From contig NZ_CAJGZK010000010.1 of NCBI RefSeq assembly GCF_904846215.1, positions 47,812 through 111,811 of the forward strand: a DNA stretch of 64,000 bases, given 5' to 3'. Below are positions 36,725-46,311 of the stretch, piece by piece (the first letter of the stretch is position 1; every line of letters starts with the position of its first letter). Below the pieces are notes generated by a model. That model was not told the DNA's origin, made no database searches, and saw only the letters and a list, made by a program, of their open reading frames with translations. The position numbers were made by a program, and so were the translations under genes. Source of the stretch: Psychrobacter glacincola. Lineage in GTDB: Bacteria > Pseudomonadota > Gammaproteobacteria > Pseudomonadales > Moraxellaceae.

Positions 36725-38008
36725 TTATTCTAAAATTTTCACCATCGCTCTTGGCAATCCTAACGTTGCTTGTGCATCATCAGCGTTTAACCAGTTAATA
36801 TTAATTTGTGCAGATTGCAATGCTTCGCTTATCTCGGTCGCCTGTTTATCATTTAAAGTGACTGATTGCGGGGTTAAATACCAATGAAAATGGGTCAGTG
36901 AATGCTTAATCGGTGCGTCATCAAGCAGTGTGTTGCTGACTGATTTTGTGACCAATTTATTCTTGTCTAACCACTCATGAATAATCTGCTCGGCAGTAGT
37001 AAATTCTGTCTCGTATACTTTCTCATTACTAGCTACTTCTAAAAGCTGATTATCAGTCGCTACAATTGGTTCCTTATTTGTATTCTTGTCAGTATCCTTT
37101 ACGGCAACTTTTCCGCTAATCTTTTCTATAAACTCTAATGGCAAACTCCACAGTCCGCCCCAAATACCATTGTCAGGGCGCTGTAGCCAAAGTATCTCAT
37201 CATCTGCATTTTTAATAAGCAGCGCATTGCTAAATTTACTCGGTTTAGGCGGTTTCTTAGCCTTCACTGGATAATCTGTCTCACGACCTTGCGCGTGTGC
37301 TAAGCAATCATCTTGTAGCGGACATAATAGACAGGCAGGTTTGCTACGCGTGCACAAAGTTGCACCCATATCCATCATGGCTTGCGCGAATAATCCTGAT
37401 TGTTCTCTAGGCGTTAGACGCTCTGCCAATGCCCATAGCTCTTTATTCGTCGCCGACTTAGTGATGTCACCATCAATGGCTGCCCAGCGTGTCAGTACCC
37501 GTTTGACATTACCATCGCAGATGACACCATAACGATGTAAGCCCATTGCCATAATCGCCCCAGCGGTTGAAGGACCAACACCTGATATCGCTTCCCAACC
37601 CTTTAGAGTCGTTGGATATTCGCCAATCTCATCGATAACTTCAGCCAACTGCTTCGCGCCTTTATGCAAATTACGCGCGCGCGCATAGTAACCTAGCCCA
37701 GCCCAATGCTCTGCTACCGTATCCCATTCTGCTGCTGCCAAATCTTGTACCGCCGGAAATGATGCCATAAAGCGGGCAAAGTAGGGCAGCACAGTGGTCA
37801 CTTGTGTTTGCTGTAGCATGACTTCGGATAGCCAAACGATATAAGGGTTTGGCGTATCAGTTTGATGCTGCTGCCACGGTAAATCATGGCGTCCATTATC
37901 GGCAAACCAAGCGAGAAGGCGCGGGGCAAAGGAATCGTGAGAAGTAGAGGATTGAGTAAAATTATTTTCTATCGTTGTAATGTTTATAGGAGGAGTAAGC
38001 TGAGTCAT
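36725..38008 (-). CDS. mutY: A/G-specific adenine glycosylase
   Basis: Removes adenine opposite 8-oxoguanine. 427 residues, longer than E. coli MutY (350). SEVMLQQTQV with catalytic Glu62, helix-hairpin-helix ISGVGPSTAGAI (141-152), catalytic Asp165 in ICDGNVKRV, and the [4Fe-4S] cluster Cys219, Cys226, Cys229, Cys235 (C-X6-C-X2-C-X5-C). The C-terminal Nudix-like 8-oxoG recognition domain (about 255-420, LWLQRPDNGIWGGLWSLP) carries a polar insert of about 35 residues (near 300-340). The N-terminus has about 25 extra residues. Monocistronic. Confidence 0.95.
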   Translation of the reverse strand: MTQLTPPINITTIENNFTQSSTSHDSFAPRLLAWFADNGRHDLPWQQHQTDTPNPYIVWLSEVMLQQTQVTTVLPYFARFMASFPAVQDLAAAEWDTVAEHWAGLGYYARARNLHKGAKQLAEVIDEIGEYPTTLKGWEAISGVGPSTAGAIMAMGLHRYGVICDGNVKRVLTRWAAIDGDITKSATNKELWALAERLTPREQSGLFAQAMMDMGATLCTRSKPACLLCPLQDDCLAHAQGRETDYPVKAKKPPKPSKFSNALLIKNADDEILWLQRPDNGIWGGLWSLPLEFIEKISGKVAVKDTDKNTNKEPIVATDNQLLEVASNEKVYETEFTTAEQIIHEWLDKNKLVTKSVSNTLLDDAPIKHSLTHFHWYLTPQSVTLNDKQATEISEALQSAQININWLNADDAQATLGLPRAMVKILE

Positions 38009-38319
38009 ATCATCAATTTTTTGGCATATTAGTGTATGAATTATAACCGATTTTTGAGAGAAGTGAGTTGATATCGCTATTGTGCGCTGCTTGAGATTAT
38101 CACGATGTAAGCATCTTTTAAGTATGAGTGTTAAAAAATAGAGTATGTAACAGAAAACTTAATGTAGAGTTGCAAAATTATAAAGTAAATCTTACAAAAT
38201 AAAATCAATATTGTAGAAAATTTAACTTATTATGCTTCTTTTTAGTAGTATAAGTCTTATTCTAATGAGAGTTGCAAGAGAAGCTTTGAGTTAACCATAA
38301 CTCATTGTCTAGCTGCATC

Positions 38320-38370
38320 AACTAGGCTCATTAAATAACTAGGCTCGTTAAATAACTAGGCTCATTAAAT
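38320..38370. repeat. three 17-bp tandem repeats
   Basis: Units 38320-38336, 38337-38353 and 38354-38370, each AACTAGGCTCATTAAAT, the middle one with one change (CGTT). They end 60 bases before the GlcG-like start codon at 38431. The rest of the gap 38009-38430 is AT-rich and non-coding. Confidence 0.9.
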
Positions 38371-38430
38371 TTTACCAAACATCATTTTAAACAAACGCTC
38401 ATCGATATGAGAAATGTTTTAGGACTCTTT

Positions 38431-38946
38431 ATGAAGTTAATTTCGAACCATTTATCAAAAGCATTATTAGCGCTAGCAGTCATTGGTTGTTCATCCAATG
38501 TTTTGGCCGCCAAACCAAACCTGATATTACAACAGCCGAATGTTTCTTTAGAGTTGGCAAATCAATTAATCAATGCCACGATGGCAGCTTGTCATGCAGA
38601 GGGTAAATCTGCTGTTGTAGCAGTTGTTGATCGTGGCGGCAATCTCATCGCACTACAGCGTGATGATAACGTTGGCCCACACAATACAGACGCTGCTATT
38701 CGCAAAGCCTTTACGGCTTTATCGACCAAAACGCCTTCACGTACTTTGGCAGATAATGCTCGTGCTAATCCAGACTCAAGTAACTTAAATACAATAAATG
38801 ATTTATTGCTGATCGGTGGTGGCGTACCGTTAAAAGTCGGTAATGATGTGATCGGTGCGATTGCAGCGGGCGGCGCAGGTGGTGCAGTTCAAGATGAAAG
38901 TTGTGCGTTGAAAGCTATCGAAAAAGTCATGCCCAAACAGAAGTAG
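38431..38946 (+). CDS. exported GlcG/HbpS-like protein
   Basis: 171 residues from ATG 38431, which follows AGGA with an eight-base spacer; the frame opens eight codons earlier. The signal peptide MKLISNHLSKALLALAVIGCS ends SNVLA-AKP; a Cys near the end (VIGC) makes a lipobox possible but weak. The mature domain is the GlcG/HbpS (DUF336) fold: LELANQLINATMAACHAEGKSAVVAVVDRGGNLIALQRDD, KAFTALSTKTPS, GGGVPLKVGNDVIGAIAAGGAGG. Family members bind heme or sit next to glycolate genes; function here unknown. Preceded by 17-bp tandem repeats. Confidence 0.85.
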   Translation: MKLISNHLSKALLALAVIGCSSNVLAAKPNLILQQPNVSLELANQLINATMAACHAEGKSAVVAVVDRGGNLIALQRDDNVGPHNTDAAIRKAFTALSTKTPSRTLADNARANPDSSNLNTINDLLLIGGGVPLKVGNDVIGAIAAGGAGGAVQDESCALKAIEKVMPKQK

Positions 38947-38972
38947 TTGATGGTTTGAGTATCAGTAATGCT

Positions 38973-39012
38973 AGATATAAAAAAAGCCCTTATAAGGGCT
39001 TTTTTTATATCT
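38973..39012. terminator. bidirectional terminator, perfect 40-bp palindrome
   Basis: AGATATAAAAAAAGCCCTTA followed directly by its exact reverse complement. T-runs on both strands; serves the GlcG-like gene and the convergent ylqF. Confidence 0.92.
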
Positions 39013-39049
39013 AATGTCTCAAGCGACTCTAAGCAATTAAATTGAAAAC

Positions 39050-40006
39050 CTACTTCCGATTCTTCCGCGTTTTCAGGCGACGCAGGCGTTTCTCTTCTTC
39101 TTTAGCGATTCTTTTTTCTTCTGCGACAATACGTTGCTCAGCGACGACGATTTCTTCGGCCTCAGTCATAGCTGGCGTCTCCAAAGTGATACGCCCAATC
39201 TTACCGCTACGCAGCTCATTGACTAGGATTTCTGACATCCGGTAGGTATCAACTTTATTACCCGCGCGCACGCAGCCCCGATTGCGACCCGCTATTTCAA
39301 AAAACTCCCAATCTGTCTTAGGCAGTTCTTCAATTTTATAGCGAACTTTTAATAGCTCAGGATAGGCGGTTAATAAATACTCAGCGGTATAACCGGCAAC
39401 ATCTGCAAAATCAAATGCCGTATCACGAATGCCACCGGTTGCTGCCAGACGATAGCCAGAGTTTTCGTTTTCAACTTTTGGCCATAGCATGCCGGGCGTG
39501 TCATATAGCATGATGTCATCGTCAAGTTTAATTAGCTGCTGCGACTTGGTGACGGCTGGCTCGTCGCCCGTTCTTGCCACGGCGCGCCCAGCCAAAGTGT
39601 TAATCAAAGTCGACTTACCGACGTTTGGAATCCCCATAATCATGGCTTTGATTTGGCGACCGGTACCGACTTTATTGGGCACAAGTTGTTTGCAGATTGC
39701 GATGATACGTTTGACATCATTGGCTTTATCAGTATCGCAAGCGATTGCTTTGACACCGTTTTGCTGCTCAAGATATTCCATCCACGCTTTGGTCAATTCG
39801 GGATCGGCAAGATCAGCTTTATTTAAGATTTTGATAACCGGTTTTTCGCCGCGCAATGCCGCAACCATCGGGTTTTCACTACTATAAGGAATACGTGCGT
39901 CAATCACTTCGATAACCACATCCATCTGCGGCATGATTTCTTTGATTTCATTGCGGGCTTTGTTCATATGCCCAGGGAACCACTGAATACTTACTCTCTT
40001 ATCCAT
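39050..40006 (-). CDS. ylqF: ribosome biogenesis GTPase YlqF/RbgA
   Basis: Circularly permuted GTPase for late 50S assembly. 318 residues from ATG 40006 (MDKRVSIQWFPGHMNKAR, the family start); a TTG 33 bases upstream is the alternative. Motif order is permuted: G4 NKADL, then G1 GIPNVGKSTLIN, then G3 DTPGML. The C-terminal NusB-like RNA-binding part is followed by a very charged Glu/Lys/Arg helix (AEEKRIAKEEEKRLRRLKTRKNRK as its end). The permuted order and start decide the call. Confidence 0.93.
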   Translation of the reverse strand: MDKRVSIQWFPGHMNKARNEIKEIMPQMDVVIEVIDARIPYSSENPMVAALRGEKPVIKILNKADLADPELTKAWMEYLEQQNGVKAIACDTDKANDVKRIIAICKQLVPNKVGTGRQIKAMIMGIPNVGKSTLINTLAGRAVARTGDEPAVTKSQQLIKLDDDIMLYDTPGMLWPKVENENSGYRLAATGGIRDTAFDFADVAGYTAEYLLTAYPELLKVRYKIEELPKTDWEFFEIAGRNRGCVRAGNKVDTYRMSEILVNELRSGKIGRITLETPAMTEAEEIVVAEQRIVAEEKRIAKEEEKRLRRLKTRKNRK

Positions 40007-40163
40007 CTGCTTTACTAACCTTTTATAAAAAATGCTCAAAGTAAGACGATCGTCATTTACTTTTTATGGTGTTCAGTTTACTACATAAGCCGCCTACGGA
40101 TGCTAAAAAGTAATGATGCTAAAAAGTGCTCACACTATAATTTCCATTCGTTCTAATAAGAAA

Positions 40164-43100
40164 CTATAATTTGGCCTGTTTTATCGTCTCATCACGTGCT
40201 GGCGGCAGCGGTGCCAAATAACCAATCAGTAAAATCAAACTGCCCGCGCCAAGGAAAGATATCACTCGCCAAATCGCTTCCGTCTGTGACAAATCAACCA
40301 AGACCAACTTTAAGACCACAATACCCAATAAGCCAATGCCCATAAACCACAGCGCGCGCTGAAGGTAGCGACTGGCGCTAATGGTGGCGACCAATGCCAG
40401 CAGTGTCCATAAAATCGTCAGTCCTGTCTGTACTTGCTCGCTACGCCATGCGCCGCCAGTATGATCGTATGAGGCAGCTATCCACAGCGGTGTATGAATA
40501 AAGGTGTGCATCGTTCTGACCAACATACTAGAGAGTATCCAAAAACTAATCAGCGCTAGTACAATCAGTAACGTGTCACTCTTACGAATAGCAGTGAATA
40601 GATTTTGCGAGTGCGCCCCACGTTGACGCAATAAATAAACGCCCAATCCGTAAAACAACACCAGCCACAACGTCACATCATACAAGTTAAACAGTGGGAA
40701 ATAGGGCAGTCCCCAAATCACGCCATCATAGGTGAAATTGGTAAAAATGACCCAGCACAGTGTTAATGGCACAAATATTTTGGCGCTGCTTAATAGTGAT
40801 TTTTGCCAGTCAAACCAATACATAGAGAGCGGTGAAACTAGATTTTTCGTCTGATTATTATTCTGCTGACGGTACGTCAACCAGAGTCCAGCCAGCATCA
40901 AGGCAATCGGCACAAGGATAGTCATCACGCCTTTTGCATCGGGCAAACCATAATGTACTGCTTCTGCCAAAATGATGATGCCAGTACCAAGCCAGCTGGC
41001 GCTATCGTAGCCCTTTAACTCTGCATTGTTATGATGGTCTTTATTGATATTGGTATTGTCATGCCATGTTTTTAACCATAACTGCCCAAACACTAGCCAG
41101 CCGATGAACAACGTTATAAATATCGACCAATAAAAGGCTGTCCATTGATAGTCAAATTCATATTGTTGTGGCAATTGTAATATCAGCATGGCATAAAATA
41201 ACAGCAGCAAACCATGGCTAAATTGTCTGATTGCTCGCCACGGACGATATTGATTGATGACATAATAAACAATCATGCTAACGATGCTTGCTAAGGCAAT
41301 AAGTGTCGATGTTGCCAACTCCCAGCTGGCAAACCATTGATCAAAATCGAGGACTAATACATAGAGCAGCCAGCCCATCGCGGTGAGCGTCAACAAGCGT
41401 ATTAACGCTGGACGTTGCCAAATGATTTTAAACGCCATACTTTGGCTATTGATACTGTTAAGCCATTGCTGAGCAGCAGACTCGCTAATCCCCAATGCTT
41501 TGCCGTATTCCGACAGTGTGTGGCGAGCGTCAAGCGGCTCTGCAAAATCGCGGACAGGCTGCGTTGAGCCTTGCGTCGCTGTCATAGGTGATGAAATAGG
41601 TAATGAAATAGGCGAATTGCTGGCACGTAAGATAAAGACGCTGGCAAGGGCACTGATGGCAGAAATCGTTAATGCAAGCGTCGGATAATAATTAAGAGTA
41701 ATCACAAAGGTATTAGATAGCATAACAACGCTAATTAGCTGCAATAATAAACCGAATAATACTGACCATGCACGAAGAGAACGCCTGCCAAACCATACCA
41801 GCGCTAAGCCCTGCACCGCCCAGCCAAAGGCAATCCACTCTGCATTTAATGCCAGCGGAATCACCAAGGCCAAAAAGCCAAAGCCCAGTGCTAGCATTCC
41901 TTCCGTAATCAATGCATAACGCTGACTGCGCTGAATAAACGTCCAGCCAAGCCCTAAGTATACAACTGCTAAAATTGCGCTAGTGATGGTCAAAGCGTGA
42001 TGGATATCGTGTAATAACGCTGAAAATAAACCAAATGCTAATAGCGGCACAGAGAACAGCAGCCCAATATCAATAGGAAACACGTAGCTGGCATGCTGAC
42101 TCTTAATATCAGCAGCTTGGTCAGTATCAGTATCAGTATCAGTAGCCGTAACGGTAGCGGCATCACTATCGTTATAAGAGATGTTATCGTTATAAGCAAT
42201 GATGTGCTGTGCATAGCGAATTACAACGAATAAATACAGCAACACATGTAGCGTTACGAGTAAGACCAATGCCCAGCGCTGATTTTCTATAACTACCGCT
42301 AAATTTTCAGTCAATCCCCAATAATATGCCAAGCCAAAGGTCACACTTGCGCCAAATAAATTGAGCACCTTCCACGGGCGATAATAAGCGATAACGGCAA
42401 TGGTCACGTTTAATAACAAGTAATAACTAAATAGTACCGTTAAGCTGCCAGTGTCTTGACTGGTCAAAATCGGTGCAAAGAATCCACCGGATAATGCTAA
42501 TAATGCCAAAGGAAAGGCGTTTTGGCGCACCGCTAAGCCAATTGTAATGGCAGATAATATACCAAGAGCCACAAAGCTTGGCAGACTACCAATCACCTGA
42601 TAAACGCTATAAGCAAAAAATGTGGTCAAATAGGCGATGGCTAAACCCGTGCCTTGTAAGCTGATACCATACGCAAAGCGTTTTGCCGCCAGCTTTAAGC
42701 CTAATCCTGCCAGCCCTAATCCTACGATAATAATGGCTGTTAGCTTGATGCCAATAGGTACTTGGATATAGTTGCTCAATAAGCGCAGCAGTAAAACCAC
42801 GCCAACCAGTAAAACCAATACCCCAACACGTACTACTAGGTTACCACCCAAAAACCAGTTTTGAATCGAATGAAGAAGTGAGGTGACGATAGCAAAGGAG
42901 CGCTCGTCAGGCTCTATTGGCGCATTAGTGGCTTTATTGGTCAAAGGCTGACTATTGGAAACTGATGATTGACTTGCAGATGGTGATACAAAGTTATTTG
43001 ATAGAGAATTAGAGGATAAAGCACTAGGCGGTAACGGCGGCGGCATTGATTTTTCTGTTGATGACAATGCATCATCACTAGGTGATTCGGTATCAACTAT

Positions 43101-43310
43101 ACTTTTTACAGCAGTACTTTTTACAGCAGTACCTTTTACAGCAGTGCTATTCTTTTTCTGCGCAAGCTCGCTTTTTAATTGCGCCATATCTTGACGCAAC
43201 TCTGCAAGTTGCTGATGCAGCCTAATATAAAGGGCAATCATAATGACTATTAAAGTGATTACAACCAGCCAACCTAAAGAATCCATCAAAAAATATAGCA
43301 TCATTATCAC
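40164..43310 (-). CDS. large DUF2339 polytopic membrane protein
   Basis: 1048 residues, with about 25 or more hydrophobic segments. N-terminal membrane anchor (10-30), a coiled-coil piece (LHQQLAELRQDMAQLKSELAQ), a Ser-rich linker, then the DUF2339 block starting VVRVGVLVLLVGVVLLLRLLS and KRFAYGISLQGTGLAIAYLT, running to the C-terminus. Function of DUF2339 proteins is unknown. Two in-frame DNA repeats mark variable linkers: three 15-bp units at 43101-43145 (KSTAV) and four TCAGTA hexamers at 42121-42144 (Thr-Asp repeats). Monocistronic; ends 120 bases before ylqF's divergent leader. Confidence 0.8.
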   Translation of the reverse strand: MIMMLYFLMDSLGWLVVITLIVIMIALYIRLHQQLAELRQDMAQLKSELAQKKNSTAVKGTAVKSTAVKSIVDTESPSDDALSSTEKSMPPPLPPSALSSNSLSNNFVSPSASQSSVSNSQPLTNKATNAPIEPDERSFAIVTSLLHSIQNWFLGGNLVVRVGVLVLLVGVVLLLRLLSNYIQVPIGIKLTAIIIVGLGLAGLGLKLAAKRFAYGISLQGTGLAIAYLTTFFAYSVYQVIGSLPSFVALGILSAITIGLAVRQNAFPLALLALSGGFFAPILTSQDTGSLTVLFSYYLLLNVTIAVIAYYRPWKVLNLFGASVTFGLAYYWGLTENLAVVIENQRWALVLLVTLHVLLYLFVVIRYAQHIIAYNDNISYNDSDAATVTATDTDTDTDQAADIKSQHASYVFPIDIGLLFSVPLLAFGLFSALLHDIHHALTITSAILAVVYLGLGWTFIQRSQRYALITEGMLALGFGFLALVIPLALNAEWIAFGWAVQGLALVWFGRRSLRAWSVLFGLLLQLISVVMLSNTFVITLNYYPTLALTISAISALASVFILRASNSPISLPISSPMTATQGSTQPVRDFAEPLDARHTLSEYGKALGISESAAQQWLNSINSQSMAFKIIWQRPALIRLLTLTAMGWLLYVLVLDFDQWFASWELATSTLIALASIVSMIVYYVINQYRPWRAIRQFSHGLLLLFYAMLILQLPQQYEFDYQWTAFYWSIFITLFIGWLVFGQLWLKTWHDNTNINKDHHNNAELKGYDSASWLGTGIIILAEAVHYGLPDAKGVMTILVPIALMLAGLWLTYRQQNNNQTKNLVSPLSMYWFDWQKSLLSSAKIFVPLTLCWVIFTNFTYDGVIWGLPYFPLFNLYDVTLWLVLFYGLGVYLLRQRGAHSQNLFTAIRKSDTLLIVLALISFWILSSMLVRTMHTFIHTPLWIAASYDHTGGAWRSEQVQTGLTILWTLLALVATISASRYLQRALWFMGIGLLGIVVLKLVLVDLSQTEAIWRVISFLGAGSLILLIGYLAPLPPARDETIKQAKL
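42121..42144. repeat. four TCAGTA hexamers inside the DUF2339 gene
   Basis: Perfect hexamer tandem, coding for alternating Asp-Thr; copy-number change stays in frame. Confidence 0.85.
43101..43145. repeat. three 15-bp tandem repeats inside the DUF2339 gene
   Basis: ACTTTTTACAGCAGT twice and one unit with a single change; encodes KSTAV/KGTAV repeats in the linker after the coiled coil. Confidence 0.85.
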
Positions 43311-43379
43311 TCAATCTGCCTGTCCATTGAGTGATCATGACGCTATTTAACGATAAGCACAATAGTCATCGTTTTAATG

Positions 43380-43418
43380 AAAAAATAAGGGCAGCTTATC
43401 TGGTAAGTTGCCCTTATC
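43380..43418 (-). terminator. Rho-independent terminator of the dienelactone hydrolase gene
   Basis: ATAAGGGCAACTTA / TAAGCTGCCCTTAT on the minus strand with one mismatch, then TTTTTTC. Confidence 0.8.
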
Positions 43419-43453
43419 ATTGTCTCACATTTATAGAAAGATTTTATCCAGCT

Positions 43454-44191
43454 CTATGCCAAGTTACTCTTCATAAACGCCAGCATATTGTCCCAGCTCT
43501 GTTTAGCCGCCGTTTCGTTATAACCAAGATCAACATCATTTTTGGCAGCACGCTCATCTGCTTGTGGATTGGTAAAGCCATGTTTAGCACCATCATAGAC
43601 ATCAATGGTGTAATCAACGTTTGCCGCATCTAGCTCTGATTTGAGACCTTCAATAGCATCCATGGATACCATCGAATCATCGCGACCATGAGCGACCAAT
43701 ACTTTAGCAGTGAACTTTTCATTGGCAGGCTGCTTGGGTGATGGGTTACCGTGGAAAGTAGCCACTGCTTTTAAGGGCATACCTTCTCGTGCCATATCGA
43801 GGACAATTTTGCCACCAAAGCAAAAGCCAATCGCACCTAAGTTATCGCTATCAACGGCTAGTTGATCGCTAAAGTCATTAAGAATCAGCTGGCAGCGTGC
43901 CATGAGCATCTCTTGATCAGCTAATACTTGCTCCATCCACATATTTGCTTGTGCAGCATCAGAAGTCAGTTTACCTTCACCGTATATATCCATCGCCACT
44001 GCAGCGTAGCCTGCTTCTGCTAAGCGCTCAACGACTGATTTTGGATGCTCGACCACGCCCCACCATTCTGGTGCCACTAAAATACCAGCGACAGAATTAT
44101 CATCTGTCGCATTTTCTGGCAGCGCAACATAGCTAATCAATTGAACGCCATTTTCTGTCGTACTGATCAATTCAAAAGTCTTAATTGACAT
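43454..44191 (-). CDS. dienelactone hydrolase family protein
   Basis: 245-residue alpha/beta hydrolase. The nucleophile is Cys124 in GAIGFCFGGKIVLDMA, as in true dienelactone hydrolases; Asp171 or 172 in AHGRDDSMV and His204 in GAKHGFTNP complete the triad. LVAPEWWGVVEHPKSVVERLAEAGYAAVAMDIYGEGK is typical of the family. Cytoplasmic, no signal. No aromatic-degradation genes nearby, so the substrate is not the classical one for certain. AAAAGGACAACACT before the ATG. Monocistronic. Confidence 0.87.
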   Translation of the reverse strand: MSIKTFELISTTENGVQLISYVALPENATDDNSVAGILVAPEWWGVVEHPKSVVERLAEAGYAAVAMDIYGEGKLTSDAAQANMWMEQVLADQEMLMARCQLILNDFSDQLAVDSDNLGAIGFCFGGKIVLDMAREGMPLKAVATFHGNPSPKQPANEKFTAKVLVAHGRDDSMVSMDAIEGLKSELDAANVDYTIDVYDGAKHGFTNPQADERAAKNDVDLGYNETAAKQSWDNMLAFMKSNLA

Positions 44192-44351
44192 AGTGTTGTC
44201 CTTTTTTAGGTAATGAAATTTACGTTATAAGTATCAGATATCTGTATTTTTTGAGTGATCTATTTGCTGACCTTTACTACCATAACGCCCAACTTAGTCA
44301 AAAACAGCTATAATACTGTAACGCTCTTTGTCAAAATGATACGGCAGTTTT

Positions 44352-44915
44352 ATGACCCTAAATTTGTTAAATACCGATAAATCCAATTTAAATGTCGATA
44401 CTGACATGCCTTTATTATTTGAAGGTGGCTTGACTGAATCACTGCGCCCGCAGTTTTGGTCACGCTATACGCTAGCAGAATTAAACCCTAGCGAATGGGA
44501 AGCCTTGTGTGATGGCTGCGGTAGCTGTTGCTTGATTAAATATATCGATGAGGACGAGCAGGGCAATGTTGATGAAGATTTGGTTGAATATACTGATGTA
44601 ACTTGCCAGCTAATGGACTGTGCGACCGGCTATTGCAGGCATTATGCGACACGCCAAGAGCATGTGCCAGATTGCATTCAGCTGACGATTGATAATCTGC
44701 CAAATATGATGTGGCTACCGTCGCACTGTGCCTATAAACGCTTATATAAAGGGCAAAGCTTGCCAAATTGGCATTTATTATTGACCCAAGATACGGTGGC
44801 AACTCAGCAACAAATGCGCGCTGCCAATGTCGGCGTAGCAGGGCGCTGCGTGACTGAGATTGGTATGGATGATGAAGAGATGGAAACGCGCGTGGTAAAT
44901 TGGGTAACGCCTTAA
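44352..44915 (+). CDS. YcgN-type cysteine-cluster protein
   Basis: 187 residues of the UPF0260/YcgN family. Cysteines Cys53, Cys56, Cys59, Cys60 (CDGCGSCC), then Cys85, Cys90, Cys95, Cys108 and Cys126: a probable metal or iron-sulfur site of the zinc/iron-chelating type. FWSRYTLAELNPSEWEALC precedes it, and RVVNW closes the domain as in E. coli YcgN. An N-terminal extension of about 20 residues is not family-typical. Molecular function unknown. Convergent with the DUF4105 gene. Confidence 0.85.
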   Translation: MTLNLLNTDKSNLNVDTDMPLLFEGGLTESLRPQFWSRYTLAELNPSEWEALCDGCGSCCLIKYIDEDEQGNVDEDLVEYTDVTCQLMDCATGYCRHYATRQEHVPDCIQLTIDNLPNMMWLPSHCAYKRLYKGQSLPNWHLLLTQDTVATQQQMRAANVGVAGRCVTEIGMDDEEMETRVVNWVTP

Positions 44916-44967
44916 TAAGCTCTGATCTTTTTATTGTTGAAAGCTTTAATCTCTTGTAGCAGTGATA

Positions 44968-46311
44968 TCAATGTGAAGCTTGAGCGGCAGATTTAGCATT
45001 TGCTTCGGCAATATTTTGCGAATCAGCCAATGGCGGAATAGGAATGCTTTGTCGAATTTGCCGTGAAAATTCGCTGCCATGAATATCGCCGCTATTCTGA
45101 AATCCTTTAACCTTTGGATTGATATGGGTGCGCTCATACCAGGTATCCATCGACCAAGGTTGTCCTCTATTTTCGGGATTGGCGTCTAACATACCGGCAT
45201 CATAAAGATAATTGGGCAACCAACCAGAGACCCAGATCCGGTAGTCCCATGGCAGACGATCATCACTGACCAGACGCGCCATATAAAAGATAATATTGGT
45301 ACAGTTGCTGGTCAACGTGTTGTACCACGCAGGCTTGGCATTAAGCTCATCAGCGGCTGTCAAATAGGACTCAAACAATGCTTTGACTTCATGCTGCTGC
45401 AAATGGCTAATGGGGAATAAATAGACTTGCTCGCCGCGCGCGTTAGTACGTGTGTAGATAATATCGCGCTCTTCAGCGGCAATCAGGCTCAATTCAAAAC
45501 GTCTAAAAAATCCTGCCAATGCCGAAAACGATTCGCCATTCTCTTTACGAATCTCAAATGAAAAGGCAAGCGGGCGCTCATCTTCAAACCGAAAGCTCAC
45601 CAAAGTATGAGCAATCAGTGGTCCCATCCAATACGAATTACTCACATCGATACCTGATAGTTTGGACATATCAATCGTGCGCGTCTCCCAGCGCTCTGTC
45701 GCTTCTGTGTCGGTATGCCAATCAAAATTTCGTACATTGGTGAGCGTAATCAGATCAGGATTGCTAGCATCGCGCCTATAAGTGACTCTTTCAGAAACTT
45801 CTGGCATCCAGTCACGTGATTGCTCTGCTTCAATAGAGAAAAACCAGCCAAGACCGATGAGCCAAAATGCCGTATAAGTGGCTATAAGGCTTTTAACGAC
45901 AGTTTTTGTATTAATATTCCTTGTGCCAGTGAGCCTGTTTATCAGTTTTTCCGCCATGCTTGTCCGCAAGCGAATAGCAAGCAGTGCTGCCAGTAGCCCA
46001 ATAACAGTAATGGTTGTGAACCACGTGATAACTGAGTGCCCACCGAATTGATACCAAATCGCTAGCAATAGCCAAACCGCTGACAGCAAAAGCATTAGCG
46101 CAATAAAAAATTGCAGCAAATAATATCGCCACTTAGGTTTAGTCGGCTTAGATTTTAGTAGCTTAGCTTTTAGTGGATTACGATTTGATGGTTTATTCAA
46201 TGTGCTATTTGCCTTGTCATTATTTAACTGATGATTGCCTAAGCCATTGTCTGAACGATGACCAGTTGAGTGCGACGAAAATAGGCGAGAAAAAAAGGCA
46301 CGTAGCGACAT
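44968..46311 (-). CDS. DUF4105 membrane protein
   Basis: 447 residues from ATG 46311 (MSLRAFFSRLF); the frame is open 29 codons further but without a ribosome site. A polar, basic N-terminus is followed by three membrane helices (about 65-85, 92-112, 138-155), then a large domain probably in the periplasm: RVTYRRD..., FDWHTDTEATERWETRTIDMSKLSGIDV, and TSNCTNIIFYMARL, the conserved Cys-Thr block of DUF4105 (a papain-like NlpC-related fold has been proposed for such lipoprotein-N-acyltransferase-like families). Ends with an Ala-rich tail. Function not assigned. Confidence 0.75.
   Translation of the reverse strand: MSLRAFFSRLFSSHSTGHRSDNGLGNHQLNNDKANSTLNKPSNRNPLKAKLLKSKPTKPKWRYYLLQFFIALMLLLSAVWLLLAIWYQFGGHSVITWFTTITVIGLLAALLAIRLRTSMAEKLINRLTGTRNINTKTVVKSLIATYTAFWLIGLGWFFSIEAEQSRDWMPEVSERVTYRRDASNPDLITLTNVRNFDWHTDTEATERWETRTIDMSKLSGIDVSNSYWMGPLIAHTLVSFRFEDERPLAFSFEIRKENGESFSALAGFFRRFELSLIAAEERDIIYTRTNARGEQVYLFPISHLQQHEVKALFESYLTAADELNAKPAWYNTLTSNCTNIIFYMARLVSDDRLPWDYRIWVSGWLPNYLYDAGMLDANPENRGQPWSMDTWYERTHINPKVKGFQNSGDIHGSEFSRQIRQSIPIPPLADSQNIAEANAKSAAQASH

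Noticed and set aside
38320..38370. Possible small CRISPR array
   Set aside because: The 17-bp units are directly abutting, without spacers, and no cas genes are present.
42121..43145. Phase-variable repeats in the DUF2339 gene
   Set aside because: Units are 6 and 15 bp, so copy-number change cannot shift the frame.
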